DNA of 7,286 bases from Candidatus Sulfotelmatobacter sp. (GCA_030037575.1 JASHRB010000016.1:1-7286); one strand, 5' to 3'; positions 1 to 6,621 are shown, counted from the stretch's first letter. Numbers and translations are program-made. The notes: generated by a model from the letters alone, not told the origin.

Positions 1-2008
1 CCGTTTGCGCCATGGCCAGCGCGACATCGACGTTGCCGCCCTGCTGCAACATTACATAGGCAAGATTGTTCGAGGCCAGCGGATTGTTGGGTTGAATGTT
101 CAGCGCCTGCTGGTACATGCTTTTCGCCTGGTCCCAGTTAGCCTGCGATTCATACATCATGCCGGCGAGAATGTAGAAGGAAATCTCTTTGGGATGATCT
201 TTAATCGACTGTTGATAGGTGGCAAGCGCCGCACTCGTCGAACCCTCCGCAGCCTGCGTTTGGGCCAGCTTCATCAGCGCATCGGAGTTGTTCTTATCGA
301 GCTCGATCGACTTATGGAACGCGGCGTCGGCCCCGGCAAAGTCCTTTTTCTCGAATAGATCCGTTCCCAGCAAATCGTAAAATCCGCTGCTGTTGGGAGT
401 TATGGCAATCTGCGCTTTGGCCGCCGCGATTGCCTGGTCTGGCTGTTTCTGCGCGAGGTAGGCATTCATCAAACCTTGCAATGCATCAGTCGAGGCCGGG
501 TCGTGATCGAGCGCCTGCCGGTAGAACTTGATCGCAACCGCGTATTGTTTTTCGAGTTGATGAAGATTGCCCATCTGCACATAAGGCGCCGGGCTTGTCG
601 GAGCCACCTCCGCCGCTTTGCGCATGTCCTGCTCGGCGGCGGGATATTTTTTGGCGTTGCTCTCGGCCAGCGCCCGAGCCAGATAGCCATCCGGCGAATT
701 TGGCGAGCCTTGAATGATCTGTTCCGCGGTCTGCGCGAGCCCGTCAAAATCTCCCTGTTGCAGTTGCAGGTTGGCCAAGGCTCGCTGCGCATCGGTGATA
801 TCGGGCCGCAACCTAACTGCCTGCCGCAGTTCCGATTCCGCCTGCGCGCCGTTGTTCTGCGCTTCGTAGGCCAGGCCCAGCTGATAGTGCGCCACGCCGT
901 TGTTGGGATCGTTCTTGATTGCTTGCTGGAATGAATCGACCGAATCATTGACATCGCTTTGCCGCAGTTGAACCTCGCCGCGAAACACCAGCGCATCCGC
1001 CTCGTTCGGAGTCGCCTTGAGTATTTCGTTGTTCAGCCGGGCGGCTTCATCGAGGCGGTTCTTCAGAATCAGCAGCTGAATGTAATTTTTCTTGACCTGC
1101 AAATCCTTGGGATGATCGTGATAAACCGCGCCGTATTCCTCCGTGGCCTGGTCGAGGTCGCCGTCGGCGAAATAGAAATCGCCCAACATGCGGTAGCCTT
1201 CGGAATTATCCGGGAACCTGTTTTTCGTCTCCTTCAGAAAAGCGATCGCATCCTGCTTCTTGCCTTCCTGCATCAGCAGGCGAACGTACGCCGCATCGGG
1301 CGACGGATCTTTGGGATCAACATCCATGGCATGCTTGAATTGCTGCTCCGCCTCTGGAAATCGGCCGCGGCCCTGGTAGAAGCCTCCGAGCGCAAGTTGC
1401 GCGCTCATATCCTTGGGGTCGAGTTGCCCGGCTTTCTTCAGGTTGATCTCAGCTTGATCGGGCTGGTTCGCTCGCAGTTCGAGTACGGCCAGGTTCAAAT
1501 AGGAGTCTGCATTGTTGGAATCGGCGGCAACCGCCTTTTCTGTCTCTTGCAGCGCTAAATCCAGATTTCCCTGCGCGGCATACAGATTTGCCCAAGCCAA
1601 ATGCGTTTGCGCGCTATCCGGCTGCTTTTCATGCAGAACGTCCAGGTGCGACTGGGCCTGCTTCAGATCGCGCGCCGAAATCAGCAAATTCGCCAGATCA
1701 GCCTGAGCAACGTAGTTGTCAGGAGCGAGATCGGTGGCCCGGGAAAGCTCCGCGTAAGCGCGGTTATAGTCTTTCAGTTTGAGAAAAGCCTCTCCCAACT
1801 GAAAATGTGCCGCGCCAAATCGCGGATCGATCTGGACCGCGTTGGCATATTGAATGATGGCTTCGCGCAACTTTCCCTGGTCGCGATAGCGATTGCCACT
1901 CTCGAGAAATTTCTGCTTGCGCACATTGGGATCACGGTTGCAACCGGTAAACAAGAAAGGGACAAGAAATGCAACGGCCAGCAAGCGGAGCGCAACGGAA
2001 CGGCTCAT
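1..2008 (-). CDS. TPR-repeat lipoprotein, N-terminal 669 codons (3' end outside window)
   Basis: The frame is open from the ATG at 2008 down to the left edge, so the C-terminus is missing. Residues 1-23 (MSRSVALRLL... LFTGC) form a lipoprotein signal peptide with a lipobox ending at Cys23, so the mature protein is probably lipid-anchored and outside the cytoplasm. From about residue 33 the protein is nearly all tetratricopeptide repeats of about 34 residues, roughly 18 units. Typical units contain GxxYxxxGxxxxAIxxYxxAVQIDP or AxxxLGxAYxxxxxxxxAxxxLRQAVRLRP. TPR arrays are protein-binding scaffolds; no catalytic domain is visible. The layout (lipoprotein plus very long TPR array) resembles the PrsT-type TPR lipoproteins linked to exosortase/exopolysaccharide systems, but no exosortase or PEP-CTERM gene lies in the window, so that assignment is only a possibility. 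The start is supported by GGGAG (2018-2014) five bases before the ATG. Long plus-strand open frames across this region are antisense shadows. Confidence 0.93.
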   Translation of the reverse strand, partial: MSRSVALRLLAVAFLVPFLFTGCNRDPNVRKQKFLESGNRYRDQGKLREAIIQYANAVQIDPRFGAAHFQLGEAFLKLKDYNRAYAELSRATDLAPDNYVAQADLANLLISARDLKQAQSHLDVLHEKQPDSAQTHLAWANLYAAQGNLDLALQETEKAVAADSNNADSYLNLAVLELRANQPDQAEINLKKAGQLDPKDMSAQLALGGFYQGRGRFPEAEQQFKHAMDVDPKDPSPDAAYVRLLMQEGKKQDAIAFLKETKNRFPDNSEGYRMLGDFYFADGDLDQATEEYGAVYHDHPKDLQVKKNYIQLLILKNRLDEAARLNNEILKATPNEADALVFRGEVQLRQSDVNDSVDSFQQAIKNDPNNGVAHYQLGLAYEAQNNGAQAESELRQAVRLRPDITDAQRALANLQLQQGDFDGLAQTAEQIIQGSPNSPDGYLARALAESNAKKYPAAEQDMRKAAEVAPTSPAPYVQMGNLHQLEKQYAVAIKFYRQALDHDPASTDALQGLMNAYLAQKQPDQAIAAAKAQIAITPNSSGFYDLLGTDLFEKKDFAGADAAFHKSIELDKNNSDALMKLAQTQAAEGSTSAALATYQQSIKDHPKEISFYILAGMMYESQANWDQAKSMYQQALNIQPNNPLASNNLAYVMLQQGGNVDVALAMAQT

Positions 2009-2013
2009 TTTTT

Positions 2014-2018
2014 CTCCC
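2014..2018 (-). promoter_or_regulatory. Shine-Dalgarno site of the TPR lipoprotein gene
   Basis: On the minus strand GGGAG is followed by five A residues and the ATG at 2008. This fixes the start directly before a well-formed signal peptide. Confidence 0.7.
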
Positions 2019-2024
2019 GGAAAA

Positions 2025-2036
2025 GTGCGCGCGCAC
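2025..2036. promoter_or_regulatory. 12-base perfect palindrome upstream of the TPR gene
   Basis: GTGCGCGCGCAC is identical to its reverse complement and lies seven bases upstream of the GGGAG ribosome binding site of the TPR gene. It could be an operator or just an alternating GC tract; no sigma-70 promoter could be placed confidently beside it. Nothing else supports a regulatory role. Confidence 0.25.
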
Positions 2037-2325
2037 ACCATGACAAACTTTTGGTCAATACACCACAAGGTACTGCAATCACGGGGCGCAAATAAAGTTA
2101 CTGCGGTCATAGATTGGTTTTTCGCCGCCGCTTTTTCAAACTACCTGATGTCCGAGTACACAGGCGAAAAAATCTGGGGCTGCCCGAATTTCGCGTCGCG
2201 CGCTCAGTGCAAGCCAAATACGGCCGTTTGTGTATGCGGTGGCGTGCTCGGCATCGTTTTCCCCCTGTGACTCGAATAATTCCCGGCGGCAAATGCAGCC
2301 GCGGTCTTTGCTTCCACCGGCCTCG

Positions 2326-2490
2326 TCATAGAGACGCAAGGGTGATTCTCGGCAGCCAGCGGTAAAGAGTTTTGTCTTCGCGAACCAAACCCGGCAGCAG
2401 ATGCTCGGGGTGATGACCGGAGACCCATAGCGGCTGGCCTGGTAGCACGAAAATCGTAGGCTGCGCCTTCTCGCTGTACCCTTCAAACAT
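2326..2490 (-). CDS. possible small ORF, 54 aa, unknown
   Basis: ATG at 2490 to TGA at 2328-2326. The product begins MFEGYSEKAQPTIFVLPGQP and continues with WVSGHHPEHLLPG and a C-terminus TLYRWLPRITLASL. Its composition looks like real protein (balanced charges, Trp/His/Pro spread, common codons), unlike the Arg/Ser-rich readings of the other frames. I recognise no family. It lies 33 bases after the permease stop codon and in the same reading frame: the 11 codons between that TAA and this ATG are all open. It may be a third small gene of the operon, the tail of a longer ancestral protein cut by the TAA, or a chance frame. No strong ribosome binding site precedes the ATG; a GCGGAAG sits directly against it, which is too close. 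Confidence 0.35.
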   Translation of the reverse strand: MFEGYSEKAQPTIFVLPGQPLWVSGHHPEHLLPGLVREDKTLYRWLPRITLASL

Positions 2491-2523
2491 CTTCCGCTGC
2501 GCTTCCGGCTGACGCGCGTATCG

Positions 2524-3972
2524 TTAGTCTCGCTCTTCCGCGGCTGGCGCTCTCCGCTGGCTGCGCTTCCAATACAAATATCCCGGCACGCCGATGAGCA
2601 CTATGGCCGTTCCCCAAAAGGCCTCGGTCGGCCGCGTGATGATTGTGTTCAGGGTCCACGCTGAGCCGGCCAGAACATAAATCGCGGGCAGCCACGGATA
2701 TCCCGTGCAGCGATACAGCCGCGGAATCTCCGGCCGCTTCCAGCGCAGCAGAAACATTCCGATCACCGTCAACGTGTACGACAGCACCATGCCGTAGATC
2801 ACGTAAGTGTAGAGCTGATCGTAGCGTCCGCTTACCGTCAGCAGCGCGGCCCAGATTCCTTGCCCAATCAGGCTGAAGGCAGGCGTCCGCCACTTGGGAT
2901 GAATCTCCCCCATGCGCTTGAAGAACACTCCATCCCGCGCCATGGCGAGATAAACTCGAGCGCCTGAGAGCGTGCAGGTCGCCGCTGCGCTGAAACAAGA
3001 AACCGCAATCATCAATGAAAGCCAAACGGCCGCGCGCGCAGAAAATAGTGCTGCTGCAGCCGCGTGCGCGATGGTCTCATGCCTCGCAATCTCGCTTGTC
3101 GGCAAGGCATAGAGATAAGCCACATTCATCGCCATGTAAATCGCGCCCACCACCAGCACTCCGAGAACCATGCCGAGCGGCACATTGCGCCGCGGATCTT
3201 TTACTTCTCCCGCCACCCAGGTGATGTAAACCCATCCGTCATAAGCCCAGAACACGGCGATCAGTGCGACCCCCATGGCCGAGATCAAATGGACAGGATG
3301 AAGTCCCATGCCGAGGCTGGCGCCGTGCGAACGGAAGTGCGACCAATCGCCTTTGCCGATGGCAAGACCGAGCAGGACAAACGCCGCCATGGCGGCGAAT
3401 TTGGTCCAGGTGGAAAGATTCTGCAGGAGTGCACCCCAGCGCAGGCCGATCACGTTGACGTAAGTGACGAAAGCGATGAGGACTAAAGCGAAGACATGAG
3501 CGCGAGTGACGGCAATTCCGGCCACTGCGAAGAGGATGTGCCCTTGCGAGACCAGCGGAAAAACGTTGCCCGTGTAAGCCGCCGCGGCGACGGCCAGGGC
3601 CGCGATCGAGCCGCCATTGGCCACGGCGAACAACATCCAGCCGTAGAGGAAAGCGATCAGGTCTCCGTAGGCTTCGCGCAGATATACATATTGGCCGCCC
3701 GACTCCGGGAACATCGATCCCAACTCGGCGAACGCGACACATCCGAAAAGAGAGATGACGCCGCCGACCACCCACACACCCAAAAACAGCAGAGGCTGGG
3801 GCAAAGGCCCGGCAATGTCTTTGGCGGTTAAAAAGATCGAGGAGCCTATGATCCCGCTGACCAACAGCAAAACGGAATCAAGCAGACCGAGCCCGCGGAT
3901 AAGAGTTGGCGGATCGGACTTTGTTTTCGAACTTCCGGCGGAGGATTCGGGCGCTAGGAGAATAGGATCCAT
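2524..3972 (-). CDS. APC-superfamily amino acid permease
   Basis: A 482-residue inner-membrane transporter with about 12 hydrophobic segments, expected to move amino acids by proton-coupled symport or by exchange. Family marks: GIIGSSIF at residues 40-47 (the TM1 substrate-binding glycine motif), FAELGSMFPESGGQYVYLREAYG at about 81-103 (TM2/3 region), AYDGW...AGEVKDPRRNVP at 243-265 (TM6 and following loop), and GARVYLAMARDGVFF...HPKWRTP at 337-364. The pattern is closest to the LAT-like/AgcS-type permeases of the APC family; the substrate cannot be read from the sequence. The length is normal. I chose the ATG at 3972, which overlaps the stop of the zinc-ribbon gene as TAATG and has GGGAA about 8 bases upstream; an upstream in-frame ATG at 4041 would add 23 residues lying inside that gene and is less likely. 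The C-terminal tail is short and charged (RRAPAAEERD). Confidence 0.93.
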   Translation of the reverse strand: MDPILLAPESSAGSSKTKSDPPTLIRGLGLLDSVLLLVSGIIGSSIFLTAKDIAGPLPQPLLFLGVWVVGGVISLFGCVAFAELGSMFPESGGQYVYLREAYGDLIAFLYGWMLFAVANGGSIAALAVAAAAYTGNVFPLVSQGHILFAVAGIAVTRAHVFALVLIAFVTYVNVIGLRWGALLQNLSTWTKFAAMAAFVLLGLAIGKGDWSHFRSHGASLGMGLHPVHLISAMGVALIAVFWAYDGWVYITWVAGEVKDPRRNVPLGMVLGVLVVGAIYMAMNVAYLYALPTSEIARHETIAHAAAAALFSARAAVWLSLMIAVSCFSAAATCTLSGARVYLAMARDGVFFKRMGEIHPKWRTPAFSLIGQGIWAALLTVSGRYDQLYTYVIYGMVLSYTLTVIGMFLLRWKRPEIPRLYRCTGYPWLPAIYVLAGSAWTLNTIITRPTEAFWGTAIVLIGVPGYLYWKRSQRRAPAAEERD

Positions 3973-4136
3973 TATCCAATTCCCAGTTCGTCGGGAGATT
4001 CCAGCGGCGTGCCGCAGCGCCGGCAGATCACAGCCGAACAATCGCCGCAGGTCAGAGGGTCATTCACTTCTTTGGCACAGTTGGGGCAGTAGAGCGGACC
4101 GGGCGATGGACGAGGGTTGTCGGGCTGAGCCGCCAT
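3972..4136 (-). CDS. small zinc-ribbon protein, 54 aa
   Basis: The product has six cysteines in three CxxC pairs: CPNC at residues 17-20, CGDC at 30-33 and CRRCG at 38-42. They are preceded by a Pro-rich N-terminus (MAAQPDNPRPSPG) and followed by a short tail ending ELGIG. This is a zinc-ribbon/rubredoxin-like knuckle that should bind one zinc ion, with one CxxC pair to spare. No catalytic domain is attached and the role is unknown. Its stop codon overlaps the permease start (TAATG), which implies translational coupling and co-expression. The ATG at 4136 was chosen because the 32 residues of the longer frame from 4232 look non-coding and because GGAGG there lies only two bases from that ATG. 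No Shine-Dalgarno site is visible before 4136, so the start is the least certain part. Confidence 0.72.
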   Translation of the reverse strand: MAAQPDNPRPSPGPLYCPNCAKEVNDPLTCGDCSAVICRRCGTPLESPDELGIG

Positions 4137-4235
4137 ACGCAGAAGAACTGTACCATACGTTTGGCCGCAGAGAACGGCGCGCGTCGCCTGTTCCTTGCCC
4201 ACGCCGGCCACCAAACCGGGCCGCCGCGTCATAAC

Positions 4236-4251
4236 CTCCGTAGATTCGGAG
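4236..4251 (+). promoter_or_regulatory. ribosome binding site inside a small inverted repeat, before the GTG-start ORF
   Basis: GGAG at 4248-4251 stands six bases before the GTG at 4258 and decides that start. The same bases form the right arm of CTCCG-TAGATT-CGGAG, a 5-bp stem with a 6-base loop. If it folds in the mRNA it would cover the binding site. A 5-bp stem can arise by chance, so the regulatory meaning is speculative. Confidence 0.35.
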
Positions 4252-4257
4252 CAAAAT

Positions 4258-4467
4258 GTGGTGGTGTGCTTGGACGATCACTTTATTCGCCGGTGGGCGG
4301 GGGCGATCGATGATCGGAAAGACCTGATCGCCCATGGATACGCGGTGCCGGTCACCTTCGATGGCGCGATCCCGTTCACCGACAGCCTCATCTCAGTCGG
4401 AGGCAAAAACGGTTCCGCCTATTTTGTGCTCGATTTCCGCGCGCAGTATGCCGGTGTGCAGCCCTGA
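4258..4467 (+). CDS. conserved-looking hypothetical protein, 69 aa, GTG start
   Basis: The frame runs from three consecutive GTG codons (4258, 4261, 4264) to TGA at 4465-4467. The product starts MVVCLDDHFIRRWAGAIDDR and ends in VGGKNGSAYFVLDFRAQYAGVQP. Codon use is strongly biased to G/C in the third position, as in the neighbouring genes, and the protein has alternating hydrophobic and charged stretches typical of a small globular alpha/beta fold. There is no signal peptide, membrane segment or cysteine motif, and I recognise no family. The start is chosen from GGAG at 4248-4251, six bases upstream; the frame is open further upstream to a TTG at 4195, but that part has no ribosome binding site and looks non-coding. 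It is divergent from the zinc-ribbon/permease operon and lies 74 bases before the methyltransferase. Confidence 0.6.
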   Translation: MVVCLDDHFIRRWAGAIDDRKDLIAHGYAVPVTFDGAIPFTDSLISVGGKNGSAYFVLDFRAQYAGVQP

Positions 4468-4502
4468 TGGATTGGTCGCCGAGACCGGCCTCCAATCCAT
4501 CA
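4465..4502 (+). other. strong hairpin starting at the stop codon of the 69-aa ORF, possible terminator
   Basis: TGATGGATTGG (4465-4475) and CCAATCCATCA (4492-4502) are perfect reverse complements of 11 bases. After a 2x2 internal mismatch they enclose a second 4-bp stem, GCCG (4478-4481) with CGGC (4486-4489), and a four-base loop AGAC. The TGA stop of the small ORF forms the first three bases of the left arm. There is no T-run on either side, so it is not a classical intrinsic terminator. It may instead stop transcription by another route, protect the 3' end of the mRNA, or insulate the methyltransferase promoter that follows 28 bases later. Confidence 0.6.
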
Positions 4503-4529
4503 CCGACAACGGGCATGCCTCCAGGGCGA

Positions 4530-4535
4530 TAAAAT
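4530..4535 (+). promoter_or_regulatory. -10-like element directly before the methyltransferase start
   Basis: TAAAAT (five of six matches to TATAAT) ends six bases before the ATG at 4542. Transcription from it would begin at or within a base or two of the A of the ATG, giving a leaderless mRNA. This agrees with the absence of a Shine-Dalgarno sequence before the gene. No good -35 was found at 16-18 bases; CCGACA at 4503-4508 is 21 bases away. Confidence 0.4.
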
Positions 4536-4541
4536 ATTCGC

Positions 4542-5291
4542 ATGGCGGAAAAACCCCTCACTCCTGACGAAATCCTTCAGCAAGAGTTCAATCGGTGGGC
4601 CGCGGCCGGCGAAGGTGCGAAGATGGAGCAGCACCACCTCGACATCACTTCGAAAACCATCCGCCGCATGGGACTGCGACCGGGCGAACGCGTGCTCGAT
4701 CTCGGCTGCGGCTCAGGATGGGCAACCCGATTGCTGGCTCGGCTGGTGGGCGAAGGCCCCGATGGTTTCGGCCAGGTCGTCGGCCTTGACGTTTCCGACG
4801 AGATGATTCGCGAAGCGCGCGCCGCTTCGAAGGATTTCGAAAACGTGCTCTACGTCTGGGCATCGTCTGAGAAAATTCCCTGGGAGGAAAACTTCTTCGA
4901 TAAAGTCCTCTCCGTGGAATCGTTCTACTACTACGCCGATCAGAATCGCGCGCTGATGGAGCTTTTTCGCGTGATGGCGCCACGGGGCAGGTTATTCATT
5001 CTTATCAATCTCTATCAAGACAATCAATACTCGCTGCAATGGGTTGACAAGCTCCAGGTCCCGGTTCATGTCCGCTCAGCCGCAGAGTATGTCGATCTGC
5101 TCAAGAAACACGCGTTCGAAAATGTGGAAGCAGTTCGCGTCCCCGACGACACGCCCACCCCCGACGATTACAAAAGCAAATCCTTCCACAGCCTTGAGGA
5201 TTTGCGAGCGTTCAAGCGTGAAGGCGCGCTATTGCTCATGGCATCGAAGCCCGATCTGCGTACGCCCGCACCGGGATATACGATTTACTAA
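4542..5291 (+). CDS. class I SAM-dependent methyltransferase
   Basis: A 249-residue soluble protein with the Rossmann-type methyltransferase core (Methyltransf_11/25, UbiE-like). Motif I is VLDLGCGSGWATR at residues 51-63, the SAM-binding glycine loop. The acidic residue after strand 2 is in VVGLDVSDEMI at 79-89, the motif II region is FDKVLSVESFYYYAD at 119-133, and strand 5 with the following loop is APRGRLFILINLY at 146-158. The conserved C-terminal end GALLLMASKPD lies at 228-238. The N-terminal 40 residues (EFNRWAAAGEGAKMEQHHLDIT) and the YYY before Ala132 should shape the acceptor pocket. The acceptor, whether small molecule, quinone or lipid, cannot be told. No Shine-Dalgarno site precedes the ATG; a TAAAAT at 4530-4535 suggests leaderless transcription. 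The 3' end overlaps the convergent glycosyltransferase by four bases. Confidence 0.93.
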   Translation: MAEKPLTPDEILQQEFNRWAAAGEGAKMEQHHLDITSKTIRRMGLRPGERVLDLGCGSGWATRLLARLVGEGPDGFGQVVGLDVSDEMIREARAASKDFENVLYVWASSEKIPWEENFFDKVLSVESFYYYADQNRALMELFRVMAPRGRLFILINLYQDNQYSLQWVDKLQVPVHVRSAAEYVDLLKKHAFENVEAVRVPDDTPTPDDYKSKSFHSLEDLRAFKREGALLLMASKPDLRTPAPGYTIY

Positions 5292-6583
5292 GCCGTTTTC
5301 CTCCGGGCTTCAGTAAGCAGGTAAACGCCTAGGATCGCGATCACGGGTTCGATGGGATGGCGATAACGCTGCCCAGGGTACACGACATAGTAGACCGCCG
5401 GATAAAGCAGAATCAGCCAGAATAGCAGCCATGCGCCCGGTCTGCGCTGGCGTAACGCCCGCGCCAATCCCCAAAACATCAGCACCGACGAGGCAAGAAA
5501 CAAAGAATTCTTCATCTGCGCCAGCCACCAGATTTGCGCCAGCCGCGGCGGTCCCGCCCAGAAATAAATGAATCGCTTCACGCATAACCCGGCAAAGCGC
5601 GGATAATCGGCTTCCATGTAATTGAGCGCCGACCGCTTACGGTTTTCGATATATCCCCATTCGCCCCAGGCCTGATATTGCCGCATTGCGTACATATCCT
5701 GCGTGGGGTGCAGGTATTGCATCCATGTTCCGTCAGCGCCAGTACCATTGCCCAAACGAAGTTCGGCGCCCAGATTGTCGCGAATGAAAATAAATTTGCC
5801 GAAGGTTCGATAGTTGCGTGCGGTCCACGGAACGACGGAGGCAATGAAAACCACCGACGACAAACAAACGCCCCTGAGCGATGGCTTACGCAACTTGGCC
5901 CTTCGATACCACGCCCACAATCCCGCGGCCGGCAGAAATGCAATCAGCACGGTGCTATTCAGCGCCGCAACGCCCCACAGCAAGCCGAACTCGGCCCACG
6001 GTCGCAATCCTTCGCGCGCTTCGGTCGTCAGCGCCAGCCACACGATGGTCGTCATCAGCAGCGCCGATAAGCTCGTCTCCCACACCCAGCGCGTGCACCA
6101 GAACATCACATATGGAAGCAACGCCCAGGTCCAGGCCGAGCCAACCGCGACTTTCTCCGAAAAAATTCTTCGCGCTACCAGAAAAATCGGGACGCATGTC
6201 AATGCAGAAAAAATGCAGTTAATCGTGAGCAGCACAAACGCCGAGGTGCGCGAGTAAATTCCAAAGATGTGAAAAACGGCGGCGATCAAATAGGGATAAA
6301 GCGGAGGCTCCCACGCCGTTGGCCCGGTCGGCGCCCCGAAGGGATCGCTGAAGCCCCGCCCCGAGGCAATGGCCGCGCCAATGCGTCCCATCTCCCAGCC
6401 GAAGCCAAAATTGTTGTCCGCCGGTTTGAACTTGTACGTGTGGCCGAGGATGATCCACCCCAGGCGTAAGACAAGCGCGATCGAAACCATCCAAAAGAAT
6501 GAGGTCCGAATGCGCACCCACTTATCCAAGAGCCGGTACAGAGCGCCGGTACGGCTCGCAGCCGCCGCGGATTGTGCATCCAT
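5288..6583 (-). CDS. GT39/ArnT-like membrane glycosyltransferase
   Basis: A 431-residue integral membrane protein with about ten hydrophobic segments, the first at about residues 29-47. It resembles the PMT_2/glycosyltransferase family 39 group, which uses polyprenyl-phosphate-linked sugars and works on the outer side of the cytoplasmic membrane. Visible family marks are the first periplasmic loop with GWEMGRIGAAIASGRGFSDPFG (about 62-83), which carries the acidic residue in the expected catalytic loop, followed by GPTAWEPPLYPYLIAAVFHIFG (87-108). Further marks are VPWTARNYRTFG (251-262) and YPGQRYRHPIEPV (402-414) near the C-terminus. The sugar and acceptor are unknown. Codon use matches its neighbours. 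No Shine-Dalgarno site precedes the ATG at 6583, but a -35/-10 pair lies at 6593-6621. The TAG stop shares bases with the TAA of the convergent methyltransferase. Confidence 0.88.
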   Translation of the reverse strand: MDAQSAAAASRTGALYRLLDKWVRIRTSFFWMVSIALVLRLGWIILGHTYKFKPADNNFGFGWEMGRIGAAIASGRGFSDPFGAPTGPTAWEPPLYPYLIAAVFHIFGIYSRTSAFVLLTINCIFSALTCVPIFLVARRIFSEKVAVGSAWTWALLPYVMFWCTRWVWETSLSALLMTTIVWLALTTEAREGLRPWAEFGLLWGVAALNSTVLIAFLPAAGLWAWYRRAKLRKPSLRGVCLSSVVFIASVVPWTARNYRTFGKFIFIRDNLGAELRLGNGTGADGTWMQYLHPTQDMYAMRQYQAWGEWGYIENRKRSALNYMEADYPRFAGLCVKRFIYFWAGPPRLAQIWWLAQMKNSLFLASSVLMFWGLARALRQRRPGAWLLFWLILLYPAVYYVVYPGQRYRHPIEPVIAILGVYLLTEARRKTA

Positions 6584-6592
6584 GAATATCTA

Positions 6593-6621
6593 TTTGTAGC
6601 TGAGTGAGAGCAGAGCGGCAA
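6593..6621 (-). promoter_or_regulatory. candidate sigma-70 promoter of the glycosyltransferase gene
   Basis: On the minus strand TTGCCG (6621-6616) and TACAAA (6598-6593), each four of six matches to consensus, are separated by exactly 17 bases. The -10 ends nine bases before the ATG at 6583, so the mRNA leader would be only about two to four bases. That fits the missing ribosome binding site. Confidence 0.4.

Larger units (their letters stand above)
2009..2325. other. Intergenic region between the permease operon and the TPR gene
   Basis: This stretch of about 317 bases holds no coding frame I can support. It contains the TPR gene's ribosome binding site and the palindrome at 2025-2036. A small hairpin with 5-bp arms GCGGC/GCCGC lies at 2286-2302 and has no following T-run. 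The promoter of the TPR gene is probably here, but no clear -35/-10 pair was found: TTGACC near 2061-2056 (minus strand) has no good -10 at the right distance. Short open frames crossing the region have no recognisable protein features. Confidence 0.6.

Noticed and set aside
469..996. Minus-strand open frame of 175 codons
   Set aside because: It is a different frame from the TPR frame on the same strand and has a shadow-like Arg/Ser/Trp-rich composition.
5..1558. Long plus-strand open frames (5-358, 476-934, 959-1558)
   Set aside because: They are antisense to the TPR gene, whose repeats and signal peptide are unmistakable. Their translations are Arg/Leu-rich with no family features; they arise from the codon bias of the real gene.
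2118..2136. 19-base mirror repeat (TTTTT-CGCCGCCGC-TTTTT)
   Set aside because: It is mirror-symmetric but not a pure purine/pyrimidine tract and cannot form a hairpin. It is likely chance in a GC-rich background with T-runs.
2286..2302. Hairpin with 5-bp arms GCGGC/GCCGC as terminator of the permease operon
   Set aside because: The stem is short, no T-run follows in the minus-strand direction, and arms this short are frequent in GC-rich DNA.
2136..2486. Minus-strand 116-codon frame in the intergenic region
   Set aside because: It starts at a TTG without a ribosome binding site, has a Cys/Arg/Ser-rich low-plausibility translation, and overlaps the more protein-like 54-codon frame.
3973..4041. 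Upstream ATG at 4041 for the permease
   Set aside because: It would extend into the zinc-ribbon gene with Cys/His-rich out-of-frame residues. The TAATG overlap at 3972 gives a standard coupled start.
4195..4257. N-terminal extension of the 69-aa ORF to a TTG start
   Set aside because: There is no ribosome binding site before 4195 and the added residues look non-coding. The GTG at 4258 has a well-spaced GGAG.
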